DNA from: Sphaerochaeta halotolerans
GTDB taxonomy: Bacteria > Spirochaetota > Spirochaetia > Sphaerochaetales > Sphaerochaetaceae
Direction: 5' to 3'
Length of the DNA stretch: 64,000 nucleotides
Assembly (NCBI RefSeq): GCF_003429665.1
Contig: NZ_QUWK01000011.1
Span: forward strand, 1 to 64,000
The number at the start of each line of letters is the position of its first letter. Position 1 is the stretch's first letter. A program made the position numbers and the translations under genes. The notes under the pieces are model-generated. The model did not search any database and was not told the DNA's origin. It saw only the letters and a list, made by a program, of their open reading frames with translations. Positions 50,451 through 59,789 of this stretch are shown here, piece after piece.

Positions 50451-52487
50451 ATGACCGACACCAAAAAGCGGGTCCATCCGCTCACCTATGAAGAAGCCTC
50501 CTTTGATTTTGATCCCCTACTCATCAGCGAATGCCGAGCCTTGGGCAGCAACGAACACATTGTTGGCCAACCTAGGGCACTTCGCAGCTTGGAGATTGGA
50601 CTCAGTCTACAGAAATGCGGATATAACATCTTTGTAAGTGGAGAGGCTGCAAGTGGACAGTATGAGGCGGTATGTTTCTGTGCTGAACACCAGAGAAACA
50701 ATCTTGATGCAATCAGGGATATCGTCTATGTGTGTAATTTCAAACAACCTGACAGCCCTACCGCGCTTACCTTCAAACCAGGAGAGGGAGAGCGCTTCTG
50801 TGATGCCTGCAGCACATTCAACCAAGAACTGCTCAGTCTCGCCCAGGACGGTCAGCACTTCTTGGAGAAAGCAGAGCATCTTGTGGACCAGATGGAACAG
50901 CAATTTCCCGACAATCGACAATTATCCTCATACTTTGCCCATCTCAAGGCCGATCTTGCCAGGGAAGATGTCCATATCCAGCATCTTGATGCAGAGATGC
51001 TCAAGAACGACCCGATTGCACGGAAATACCAAGCAAACCTGCTTGTCAATCATGCACAAACAAAACAACGCCCCCTTATCATTGAATCCTACCCAACCTT
51101 CAACAACCTCTTCGGGTCAGTGGATTCCGATGAAAAAATCCCCCACCTCAGCCTACATGCAGGATCTCTGCTCGAAGCAGCAGGAGGATTCATTGTCATA
51201 GAGGCTGAAAAACTGCTCGGCGAGAGTGGTCTCTGGGAAGCACTGAAACGATATCTCGATGCAAATGCCCTGGCATATGAAGGAGGACTTGTCACCAAGG
51301 GTGAACTGAGAAGTAAAGTGATAAGACCTCAGGTAGTTCCTTTACCGATCAAGGTAATCCTCATCGGTAGTGAAGAGGTCTATGATATGCTCTCTGAGGA
51401 GGATGAACGGTTTTTAACCCTCTTCAAGATTTGCGCCCAGTTTGATTATTCGATGGAGCTCTCCAAGACAACAATTGCCCAGAGCATAGCAATCTTGGAA
51501 ACCTATGCAGAGAACCATCATATGCTCCCCCTCCTGGACAGTGCTTTTAGTCAATTGCTGCGATACTCCTGTTGGTATGTGGAGTCCCGTACCCATCTGA
51601 CCACGCACTTTTCCTCCTTGTATGATCTCATTGAGGAAGCCCACTGGTGGGCAAAGCACCAAAACCAGACCTACATCGATGGAGAGCTCATCCTCCGTGT
51701 CAATGAGGAGCGAGGATACATCAACGGAATCAGTGAGAGCAAAATCAATGAAGAGATCCTCAGCGGTGATATGATTATCAGCCTCTCCGGGACAAAAATC
51801 GGGGTAGTGAATGGTTTGGCAGTCATGGACCGAGGCAGCGCTTCTTTTGGAACCCCTACGGTCATTTCCTGTACTGCCAGTCCAGGAAATGAAGGCATTG
51901 TGAATATTGAACATGAAGCCGGACTCAGTGGAGAGATCCATGACAAGGGCCTTCTCATTCTGGAAGGGTACCTACGTACACATTATGCACGTACCTTCCC
52001 ACTTTCCATATATGCAGGTATTGCCTTTGAGCAATCCTATGCGGAAGTGGATGGCGATAGTGCATCCTCCAGTGAATTGCTCGCCCTGTTGTCGGCAATA
52101 GGGGAACTGCCTCTCCGCCAGGATATTGCGGTGACCGGGTCGGTCAACCAGATGGGCTTGATTCAACCGGTAGGGGGCATCAATGAGAAAATTGAGGGTT
52201 TCTTCCGCACCTGTTTGGCAACCGGACTCACCGGAAAACAGGGAGTCATCATTCCCAAGCAGAATATACGCAACCTCATCCTCCCCTATGAGGTACTGGA
52301 AGCCATCAAGGAGAAGCAATTCTTCATTTATCCGGTCAGTACCATTGATGAAGCAATGCAGATACTCACCGGGCGAAGCGTCGGGGTACGTAATGCAAAG
52401 GGCAACTGGAGTGCAGGTAATTTCAACTTTGATATTGAAGATAAGCTGAAACGGATGTATGTAGCGGTCACTTCCAACCGGGGCTAG
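50451..52487 (+). CDS. Lon-like (S16) protease with degenerate ATPase region
   Basis: S16 dyad region DGDSASSSELLALLSAIGELPLRQDIAVTGSVNQMGLIQPVGGINEKIEGF; N-terminal VSGEAASGQYEA. Confidence 0.88.
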   Translation: MTDTKKRVHPLTYEEASFDFDPLLISECRALGSNEHIVGQPRALRSLEIGLSLQKCGYNIFVSGEAASGQYEAVCFCAEHQRNNLDAIRDIVYVCNFKQPDSPTALTFKPGEGERFCDACSTFNQELLSLAQDGQHFLEKAEHLVDQMEQQFPDNRQLSSYFAHLKADLAREDVHIQHLDAEMLKNDPIARKYQANLLVNHAQTKQRPLIIESYPTFNNLFGSVDSDEKIPHLSLHAGSLLEAAGGFIVIEAEKLLGESGLWEALKRYLDANALAYEGGLVTKGELRSKVIRPQVVPLPIKVILIGSEEVYDMLSEEDERFLTLFKICAQFDYSMELSKTTIAQSIAILETYAENHHMLPLLDSAFSQLLRYSCWYVESRTHLTTHFSSLYDLIEEAHWWAKHQNQTYIDGELILRVNEERGYINGISESKINEEILSGDMIISLSGTKIGVVNGLAVMDRGSASFGTPTVISCTASPGNEGIVNIEHEAGLSGEIHDKGLLILEGYLRTHYARTFPLSIYAGIAFEQSYAEVDGDSASSSELLALLSAIGELPLRQDIAVTGSVNQMGLIQPVGGINEKIEGFFRTCLATGLTGKQGVIIPKQNIRNLILPYEVLEAIKEKQFFIYPVSTIDEAMQILTGRSVGVRNAKGNWSAGNFNFDIEDKLKRMYVAVTSNRG

Positions 52488-53271
52488 AACTCTGGTACCA
52501 ACTGCAAAGCATAATGCCTGTGGCTACCGCCACATTCAATGAACCTTTGGTACCTCCCATCGGCAAGGACACCCTACCAAGGGAGGACTCACTTGCTTGT
52601 ACAAGGGATGGGCTGACTCCCAGCTCCTCCCCGCCTATGATCCCCACCCCTTCCCGAGGGAAAGGGAACCGGGAGAGATCTTTCCCACCTGTTTCCAAGG
52701 CAAAGATGGGAAGTGATTGTATCCGCTGCAACACCACATCTTCAGGCAATACCTCATGGTCAACCGTATCTACGCATCCCCGACTGGTCTTTATGGTGCG
52801 CGGGTGATCGATTCTTGCACACCCTTCAACCAAGTAAATTTTCTTGACACCGAAGGAGTCTGCACTACGAAATATGGATCCGATATTATAGGGAGAACGA
52901 ATCCGGTCGAGTACCAGGATATGGGGCAATATGATACGAGCTGAAGCATCAAGCTGTCCATTCTCATCAGTGACATCCCAATCGGAAGGATCGCTACCCA
53001 AGACCGCAAGCAAGAAATAATGGATATCCTCCAGCAGAATCTTCAAATCCTTTCCCTGGACTGAGGAAACTCTCCTTGCCAAGGCAAGCAAGTGTTCCTT
53101 TTCAGCTGTATCCAATACTTCACCAAACTGCTTCTCTTCAAAGAGAGAGAGCAAACCACTGAGATAGGTGCGGTCCAACTCCTGTTCTTGTGACAGTTGA
53201 TGAAACAGACTTGCACACTTTCGTACACAGGTCCGACTGTTCAGGCTTCTAAGCTTCTTCAGTGTGATCAT
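52468..53271 (-). CDS. TrmH/SpoU-family RNA 2'-O-methyltransferase
   Basis: ILVLDRIRSPYNIGSIFRSADSFG, IIGGEELGVS, RVSLPMGGTKGSLNVAVATGIMLC. Confidence 0.9.
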   Translation of the reverse strand: MITLKKLRSLNSRTCVRKCASLFHQLSQEQELDRTYLSGLLSLFEEKQFGEVLDTAEKEHLLALARRVSSVQGKDLKILLEDIHYFLLAVLGSDPSDWDVTDENGQLDASARIILPHILVLDRIRSPYNIGSIFRSADSFGVKKIYLVEGCARIDHPRTIKTSRGCVDTVDHEVLPEDVVLQRIQSLPIFALETGGKDLSRFPFPREGVGIIGGEELGVSPSLVQASESSLGRVSLPMGGTKGSLNVAVATGIMLCSWYQSSSPGWK

Positions 53272-53956
53272 CGCTATCCTGTGCCTGGAGCGGAGCAACC
53301 AACAAGGCAAACTCCCCTTTGATCGATGGTTTTGCTAAAAGCATTTCCATCACCTGGGAAGCACTTCCCTGCAAGAACTCCTCAAACTTCTTGGTCATCT
53401 CTCTTCCCAATATGAGCTTACGCTCCCCATCTAGTTCAGCCAACTCAGCAAGCGTCTTGAGAATTCTGAAGGGCGACTCATAGATGATGAAGGCTTCATT
53501 TCGGCTGAGCAACTCTTCCAAACGTTTTTTTCTTCTGCCTTTTTTTGGACTGAGGAACCCTTCGAATGTAAACGTTTTGCCTACATAGCCCGCAACACTG
53601 ACAAGAGCAGATTGTGCAGAGACTCCCGGAATGGGAACTACAGGGTATCCAGCCTGGCGTACTGCACTGACTACTCGAGCCCCCGGGTCGCTGATGCCCG
53701 GTGTCCCTGCATCACTGACAAACGCAACATCCTTGCCTTCGGCTAGCAAGCCTACAATTCCCTTTGCCGAGTTGATCTCGTTATGTGCATGACATGCGAT
53801 CAAACGCTTGCTGATCCCCCAATGGGTCAGCAGTTGTTGTGTATGCCGGGTATCCTCGCAGGCGATTACCTCAACACTTTTTAGTGTCTCAACAGCCCTG
53901 TAGGTAATATCTTCAAGGTTTCCAATCGGTGTTGCCACCATATACAAGGTACTCAT
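53249..53956 (-). CDS. rsmI: 16S rRNA (cytidine1402-2'-O)-methyltransferase RsmI
   Basis: LYMVATPIGNLEDITYRAVETL, FVSDAGTPGISDPG, PIPGVSAQSALVSVAG. Confidence 0.95.
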   Translation of the reverse strand: MSTLYMVATPIGNLEDITYRAVETLKSVEVIACEDTRHTQQLLTHWGISKRLIACHAHNEINSAKGIVGLLAEGKDVAFVSDAGTPGISDPGARVVSAVRQAGYPVVPIPGVSAQSALVSVAGYVGKTFTFEGFLSPKKGRRKKRLEELLSRNEAFIIYESPFRILKTLAELAELDGERKLILGREMTKKFEEFLQGSASQVMEMLLAKPSIKGEFALLVAPLQAQDSDDHTEEA

Positions 53957-54023
53957 GAATGCAGTCTACACGCTCTGAGTACCCCTTACAAGCCAAAGAG
54001 GATGGTAGTATTGGCCAAACAGG

Positions 54024-54040
54024 TTGGTATAATTTACCAA
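54024..54040 (+). promoter_or_regulatory. candidate PspF enhancer site upstream of pspA arm 1
   Basis: inverted repeat TTGGTA-TAATT-TACCAA; matching motifs at 56136 and 56155. Confidence 0.5.
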
Positions 54041-54103
54041 TCTGAATGGCAATCTAGTCATTACATGATGATTAATCATGGAAATTTTCCATATTTTCAA
54101 AGT

Positions 54104-54119
54104 TGGCACGCCATATGCA
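54104..54119 (+). promoter_or_regulatory. sigma-54 (-24/-12) promoter of pspA arm 1
   Basis: TGGCACGCCATATGCA: GG-N10-GC spacing. Confidence 0.8.
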
Positions 54120-54176
54120 CATTATTTTACGTACAAACAAACGCAAACCACAGCCACACAGTGGCGAAAGGAGACA

Positions 54177-54860
54177 ATGATGCAGATGTTCAAAAGAATC
54201 GCCGATATTTTCAACTCCCACGTAAACAGTGCTTTGGATAAACTTGAGGATCCGGAAAAGATGATCAACTTGATGATCACCGAACTTGAGGAAACCCAGA
54301 GCAAGGCCCGCTCATCGATGGCTGCAAGAAAAGCCGAGCAATTGAGCCTGGAGCGGGAGAAGGCAGAGTTGGAGAAATTGCTTCTTCGTTGGGAAGACCG
54401 TGCCAAATTGGCAATTACCAACGGAAGGGAGGATCTTGCCCGTGAAGCCTTGATCGAAAAGAACAATACAAATTCACGTATCAAGCGCATCGAAGAGCTT
54501 GAAACAAACCTGCAGACCATTCTTGCCAGTCAGAGCAGCCAGCTTACCCAGATTGCCGACAAGCTCAAGGAAGTAAAGGATAAGCAACAGATTCTTGTCC
54601 AGAGAGCAAGAAGCGCCAAGGAGAAGAAACAGGTTGCCGACACCTTGAAAAGCAGTGACAGTACAGACTTGGCTCGCAAGTTCAGTGAACTCGAGAGCAA
54701 GATTGAACGCATGGAAGCAGACGCAGAAATGGCCGGCTATCATGGTACCGCCAGTGCTGCCGATGAATTCAGCAAGATGGAAAATGAAAGTGAAATTGAT
54801 GCAGAGATGGAACAGCTGAAGGCATCGATGAGCAAGAAGAAAGAGAAGGAGCAGAAGTAA
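54177..54860 (+). CDS. pspA: PspA/IM30 family protein (arm 1)
   Basis: MFKRIADIFNSHVNSALDKLEDPEKMINLMITELEE coiled-coil. Confidence 0.93.
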   Translation: MMQMFKRIADIFNSHVNSALDKLEDPEKMINLMITELEETQSKARSSMAARKAEQLSLEREKAELEKLLLRWEDRAKLAITNGREDLAREALIEKNNTNSRIKRIEELETNLQTILASQSSQLTQIADKLKEVKDKQQILVQRARSAKEKKQVADTLKSSDSTDLARKFSELESKIERMEADAEMAGYHGTASAADEFSKMENESEIDAEMEQLKASMSKKKEKEQK

Positions 54861-55054
54861 TGGACAACTGCCACAGGTCGCTCTACCGTGAGCGAAGAGG
54901 CATGATTCTGGGAGTATTCCAAGGCTTGGCAACATGGTCAGGGCTTCCCGTACTCCTGCTGAGAATCGTCGCCGTCATCCTGCTGTTCTCTGTGGGGTTC
55001 ACCCCGATGGTAATCGCCTACCTTGGCGCTGCCCTCATCCTCCCCTCACGATAG
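54860..55054 (+). CDS. PspC-domain protein (arm 1)
   Basis: LYRERRGMILGVFQGLATWSGLPVLLLRIVAVILL. Confidence 0.9.
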   Translation: MDNCHRSLYRERRGMILGVFQGLATWSGLPVLLLRIVAVILLFSVGFTPMVIAYLGAALILPSR

Positions 55055-55116
55055 GTTTCATGACATAGATTGAATTGTTTCCTTGAACAGGGCATGGTTG
55101 TGTCCTGTTCTTCTCT

Positions 55117-56121
55117 TTACAACAGATCCTGGTATTTTCTGTACAATCCCCTGAGCTGGTCATATGTAAGGTTGAGCAGCTTAGCAGCCTCCCTCTGGTT
55201 CCCGCCTGCCTGCTTCAAGGCTTCTGCAAGGTAGGATACATCAAGGTCAACACGAGCCTGTCCAAACTGTGACAAATCCAAGTGTTTTTGCTCTTTCGTG
55301 GTGGTCTTTTCCTCTCTCTGCATCTCCGGCGGGCTGAAAGGATTATCAAAGGGATTGAAATCGAGCCGCTCAATTTCTGGGGTATCACTCCGGTAGACAG
55401 CACGCTCCACTACATTTTTCAATTCACGAACATTTCCAGGCCATGGATAGGAGCGCAAGGAAGCTTCCACTTCCTCACAGAAGAACGGCATCTCCTCTCT
55501 CCCACACTCAAGAGCCATCTTGGAAGCAAAATAGGAAGCAAGCAGCAGGATATCTTCACCTCGTTCGCGCAGGGGAGGGAGGAATAATACCTCGAAAGAG
55601 AGGCGATCCAGGAGATCTTCCTTGAACTTGCCCTCCTGGCACAGGGTGGGAAGGTCTGCGTTGGTTGCTCCGATGATCTTTACATTCACCTCATGGGTAA
55701 CCGAAGATCCTACTCGCTCATAGGTTCCGTATTCCACCACACGAAGAATCTTCTCTTGGACCTCCAGTGGGATGAGCCCGATTTCGTCCAGGAAGAGCGT
55801 ACCTCCCTCAGCCTCTTCAAACCGACCCTTACGGGTCTTCTGAGCACCAGTGAAGGCACCTTGCTCGTAGCCAAAGAGTTCAGTCTCGATCAAGGAAGGA
55901 GGAAGCGCTGCACAGTTGACGGTTACCAAACTCTGCTGCCATCGAGGAGAGAGGAAATGTAATCTTCTGGCTGCTATCTCCTTACCACTCCCACGCTCCC
56001 CTACCAAGAGAATAGAACGGTTAACGGTAGCTGCACGACTCAGTTTACTCTGAAAATCCAGAAAGACCTCGCTCTCGCCAAGTGGTTGCTGGTTGTATCC
56101 TCCTCCCTGTGGAGATTCCAT
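55117..56121 (-). CDS. pspF: PspF-like sigma-54 enhancer-binding activator
   Basis: LLVGERGSGKEIAA, FGYEQGAFTGAQ, GGTLFLDEIGLIPL, C-terminal Fis-type HTH NQREAAKLLNLTYDQLRGLYRK; no N-terminal receiver domain. Confidence 0.92.
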   Translation of the reverse strand: MESPQGGGYNQQPLGESEVFLDFQSKLSRAATVNRSILLVGERGSGKEIAARRLHFLSPRWQQSLVTVNCAALPPSLIETELFGYEQGAFTGAQKTRKGRFEEAEGGTLFLDEIGLIPLEVQEKILRVVEYGTYERVGSSVTHEVNVKIIGATNADLPTLCQEGKFKEDLLDRLSFEVLFLPPLRERGEDILLLASYFASKMALECGREEMPFFCEEVEASLRSYPWPGNVRELKNVVERAVYRSDTPEIERLDFNPFDNPFSPPEMQREEKTTTKEQKHLDLSQFGQARVDLDVSYLAEALKQAGGNQREAAKLLNLTYDQLRGLYRKYQDLL

Positions 56122-56135
56122 TTGATACTCCTTTG

Positions 56136-56152
56136 TTGGTAAATTTTGCCAT
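56136..56152 (-). promoter_or_regulatory. candidate PspF enhancer site
   Basis: TTGGTAAATTTTGCCAT (+ strand sequence). Confidence 0.5.
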
Positions 56153-56154
56153 CC

Positions 56155-56170
56155 TTGGTATGATTTGCCA
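56155..56170 (-). promoter_or_regulatory. candidate PspF enhancer site
   Basis: TTGGTATGATTTGCCA (+ strand sequence). Confidence 0.5.
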
Positions 56171-56268
56171 GAAACAGGGTAGCACAGCTGAGCGGACAAG
56201 AAAAGCAGGAGAGTCTAAAACCTAAGCAAAATGGTGATTTATCAAATTTATCATAGATATCTTTGAGT

Positions 56269-56284
56269 TGGCATGAATCGTGCA
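56269..56284 (+). promoter_or_regulatory. sigma-54 (-24/-12) promoter of pspA arm 2
   Basis: TGGCATGAATCGTGCA: GG-N10-GC spacing. Confidence 0.82.
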
Positions 56285-56333
56285 ACTAGACTTATAGAAA
56301 CAGAGGTGGTACTACTACCTAAGGAGAGAAACT

Positions 56334-56987
56334 ATGGGAGTTTTTTCAAGATTCTTGGATATTGTTAATGCAAACATCAACTCACTATTGGACAAAGCAG
56401 AAGATCCCGAAAAGATGATCAAGTTGATGATGCAGGAGATGGAAGATACTCTTATTGAGCTCAAGAGTTCCTGTGCCGCAAAAATGGCCAGCAGAGCAAA
56501 GGCTGACCGTACCTATAAAGAAGCACTCAATGCTGTGGAACGCTGGCAGAGTCGAGCAGAACTTGCCATAAGCAAGGGACGTGAAGATTTGGCACGGGAG
56601 GCACTACTTGAGAAAAAGCAAGCCAAGGCAGCACTCGATCGCCTTAAAGAGGAACTTACTACCTATGATGAGGTAATCAAAACTGCAAAGAGTGAAATCA
56701 ACCAGATTGAAGACAAGCTTACCACCGTGAAGCAGAAGTATCAAATGATGGTTGAGAGGGCTAAACGGGCGAAGGAAGAACAAGCTGCCCAGGAAACCCT
56801 CAGACGGGCAAGCGATGGGAGCACCTTTCACCACTTCAATGATATGGAAGAGAAGATTGACCGGATGCAGGCTGATAAGGACCTGAACCACAGTAGCGCT
56901 ACCTTGGACGAAAAGTTCCGAGACCTCGAGGAGATGGATGACATCGATGCTGAGATCGAGGAATTGCGTAAACGCGCCGGCATGTGA
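56334..56987 (+). CDS. pspA: PspA/IM30 family protein (arm 2)
   Basis: MGVFSRFLDIVNANINSLLDKAEDPEKMIKLMMQEMEDTL. Confidence 0.93.
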   Translation: MGVFSRFLDIVNANINSLLDKAEDPEKMIKLMMQEMEDTLIELKSSCAAKMASRAKADRTYKEALNAVERWQSRAELAISKGREDLAREALLEKKQAKAALDRLKEELTTYDEVIKTAKSEINQIEDKLTTVKQKYQMMVERAKRAKEEQAAQETLRRASDGSTFHHFNDMEEKIDRMQADKDLNHSSATLDEKFRDLEEMDDIDAEIEELRKRAGM

Positions 56988-57002
56988 GCGAAGGGGTAAG
57001 GC

Positions 57003-57338
57003 ATGGAAACAATCTGGATCTTAACAGTTATATTTTCCTTCATCATAGTCGTATCTACCCTTGATCACCGTTACAACCTGAGAAAGAAGAAGATTGAGGC
57101 AGCACTTCGGATGCGGGAGATGGAGATGGGATACCCCCCTGGGACCTACAGCAATGTAACGTATAGAAAGCATAAGAAAGGGGCTGCCTCTGAAGCCAGC
57201 TTTACCGAATGGCGACAAGGTACCAACCGAGCTGAATTGAGAAAAGGAATTGATGAATTGCAGGGGCGGCTTGCAAACCTTGAAACGATTATGAAAAGCC
57301 GGAAAAATTCATTTGAAGGCTTTGAAAATAAGGAATGA
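57003..57338 (+). CDS. small TM-plus-coiled-coil protein in the Psp operon (PspB-like position)
   Basis: N-terminal TM WILTVIFSFIIVVSTL, then charged helical region. Confidence 0.7.
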   Translation: METIWILTVIFSFIIVVSTLDHRYNLRKKKIEAALRMREMEMGYPPGTYSNVTYRKHKKGAASEASFTEWRQGTNRAELRKGIDELQGRLANLETIMKSRKNSFEGFENKE

Positions 57339-57697
57339 CTACTATGGCTACCAAACGATTGTACAGATCCCCTCGGGGAAAAATTTTTGGGGTTTGCACC
57401 GGCCTTGCCGAGTGGAGAGACCTTCCCCCAGACCCGGTCCGTTTGATTGTATTTCTTGTGGTAATGGCAACCGGCATCTTTCCCGGAGCACTCATCTACT
57501 TGATTGCTGCACTGATTATACCGATGAATCCTGAAGGTACCTACAACTCGACCAGCTATACTGATGATGCACCAGACGCGAGTGAAGAGGAACTGAAGGC
57601 TGAGTATGAACGGCTCAAGCAAAAAGTAGAAAAAATGGAAAACGAGATGTTCAACAAGGAACGTGATTGGGACAACCGATTCCACCAAGGGACATAA
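57335..57697 (+). CDS. PspC-domain protein with coiled-coil tail (arm 2)
   Basis: LYRSPRGKIFGVCTGLAEWRDLPPDPVRLIVFLVVMATGIFPGALIYLIAALI. Confidence 0.9.
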   Translation: MTTMATKRLYRSPRGKIFGVCTGLAEWRDLPPDPVRLIVFLVVMATGIFPGALIYLIAALIIPMNPEGTYNSTSYTDDAPDASEEELKAEYERLKQKVEKMENEMFNKERDWDNRFHQGT

Positions 57698-57698
57698 T

Positions 57699-58574
57699 AT
57701 GCTGAAGGACACCAATGCCAACAAAATCTTCCTGATCATCCTTGTCCTTATACTTGCTCTCTCCTTCTTTCTTTACAAGGGATGGGAGAGACGGGGAATC
57801 GAGCAGCGTATGGATCAGCAGATTGACTTCCAGGCAGGAGACTCCCTGCAGGTATCGACCATCAGCAATGACATTTTCATTGAAGTGAATGAAGGACAAA
57901 AACAAGCAAGTGTTTCACTTGGGAGCCATGACAATGAACAGCTCGAGGTTTCCAAACGAGGTTCCCTGGTCACAGTTTCGGTCAGTCCAGTCAAGCGTTG
58001 GTTTCTTCGCTTCTTCTCTTATACCGCTTCACCCTTGGTACTCACCCTTCCCAGTGAGAACCTGGGACATTTGGAAGTCACTTCCACCAGTGGGGATATC
58101 ACCCTCATGCACCCCTTGAAGACCAAGTCGACAAAGGTCTCTGGAGTAAGCAGCGAGGTAGACTTCCTTACCCTCTGGGCATCTGAGCACCTGGAACTAC
58201 ATACCATCAGCGGGGACATCTCTGGAAAAGAAGCCTCTTCTGATGGCAATGCAGATATCTCCTCAACAAGCGGTACGATTGAGATCCAGCGGATAACGGG
58301 GCCGAAGACCATCCTCAAGACAACAAGCTCCGGAATTGAAGCAGGGGTGAGCATTTCAAAGAACGGATCAATGGAAGCTAAAACCACAAGTGGCGAAATT
58401 GAACTTGATCTTCGCCCAAGCAACAACCTAAACATAACTACTTCCACTGTCAGCGGGTCAATTGAATTCAATGACAAGCGGCAGGCAGGAAATAATGCCA
58501 GCCTACAGACTGGGGAAGGAAGCAACTCAGTTACACTCTCATCGGTAAGTGGCTCAATCGATTTGGTATACTAA
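57699..58574 (+). CDS. DUF4097-type repeat protein with N-terminal TM
   Basis: repeated short beta motifs VTSTSGDITL, HTISGDISG, SSTSGTIEI, KTTSGEIEL, STVSGSIEF, SSVSGSIDL. Confidence 0.85.
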   Translation: MLKDTNANKIFLIILVLILALSFFLYKGWERRGIEQRMDQQIDFQAGDSLQVSTISNDIFIEVNEGQKQASVSLGSHDNEQLEVSKRGSLVTVSVSPVKRWFLRFFSYTASPLVLTLPSENLGHLEVTSTSGDITLMHPLKTKSTKVSGVSSEVDFLTLWASEHLELHTISGDISGKEASSDGNADISSTSGTIEIQRITGPKTILKTTSSGIEAGVSISKNGSMEAKTTSGEIELDLRPSNNLNITTSTVSGSIEFNDKRQAGNNASLQTGEGSNSVTLSSVSGSIDLVY

Positions 58575-58593
58575 GCTCCAGATAATGGGTACA

Positions 58594-58628
58594 CGAAGGC
58601 AGGATTGAAAAATTCTGCCTTCGTTTTT
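58594..58628 (+). terminator. terminator of Psp arm 2 operon
   Basis: CGAAGGCAG-N12-CTGCCTTCG-TTTTT. Confidence 0.8.
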
Positions 58629-58731
58629 GGCTCCGTTTTTAGACATTTTTGCCATATATTCAGTATTTTTCCTTTTTCCGAGGCATTTACTATTGTACCT
58701 TGACTATGCCATCAATACTGGAGGGTATTTC

Positions 58732-59789
58732 ATGGGAACAAAACGAAGGACAATCTCGTTGCATGCACTGTTCATCATGCTTATCGTAAGTTTGACTGGA
58801 TTTGAAACGGTTCTTGCAATTCTGGGAACACCGCTTTTTTTCCAATACTACACTGGCGAACAAGGGATTGCGTATGTATCGAACCCAGAACAAGTATTCA
58901 CGGTTAAAATTTCAGACCCGTTGATTCTGGAAATTCCAATCGCTATATCTGGACACTTTGGGTTAGTTCATCAATATGGAAAACACAGATGTTCTCCTCT
59001 ACATGGGGCTCTACAGCAAGGATATCAACAATAAGGATATTATCGCCGAGAATATAACTGCGGACAAACCCATGGTTGGAAAGAAAGTCAATTTCCTGTT
59101 GCAGAGAGCTGATGAAGCGAAGGTCATTCCTCCTCCAGCAACTGAGCCAGTGCCAATGACCGACCCAGCTGTTAACCTTACCTTCTCAACCAATTCAAGC
59201 AAGCGTTCACCTATTATTACAGAACTGGGACAACTTTCCTTATATTGCAAAAGATTTGACAGTCCGAGACAAGGGTCGACTCACCTTGAAACCTGCCGTC
59301 ACGCTGAAAATGCAAGAGAACTCTTCCCTGGCCGTTTCAGGCACCCTGATAGCAAAGGGAACAGCTGACTACCCCATTTCCATCACCAGCTACAACGATG
59401 ATCTTCGAAATGACACGAATGGGGAGGGACTGCAACCAAACCACAAGCTGGAGATTGGGTTGGAATTATTTACAATTCAGGCTCCATTCATTACCCTGGG
59501 AACTGCCCAAACAATCTTCAGAAACGGGGAGATACTGCACAGTGCAGGAGATGGAATCCTGGTTCTCGACCAAGCATCTCCAACCTTTGGGGATCTTCGC
59601 TTCACTGATACGGTGGAGTGGATATCAACAAGCAATAGGATCGTGAGCAACTGTACGGACTGCTACCTTCGAGTGGCAGCCCTTTCTTCCATTCCTCTTT
59701 CTTTCCCTTATCTTAGCTTGCTTACTTGCCATAATCCCTCATCTGTAGGTAACATGCAGCAATCAAGGAGACACCATGGAACAAAGTGA
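58732..59789 (+). pseudogene. frameshifted surface/beta-helix-type protein gene
   Basis: N-terminal signal-like segment in one frame, then MENTDVLLYMGLYSKDINNKD in a second, then NWDNFPYIAKDLTVRDKGRLTLKPAVTLKMQENSSLAVSGTLIAKGTADYPISITSYNDD in a third. Confidence 0.55.
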
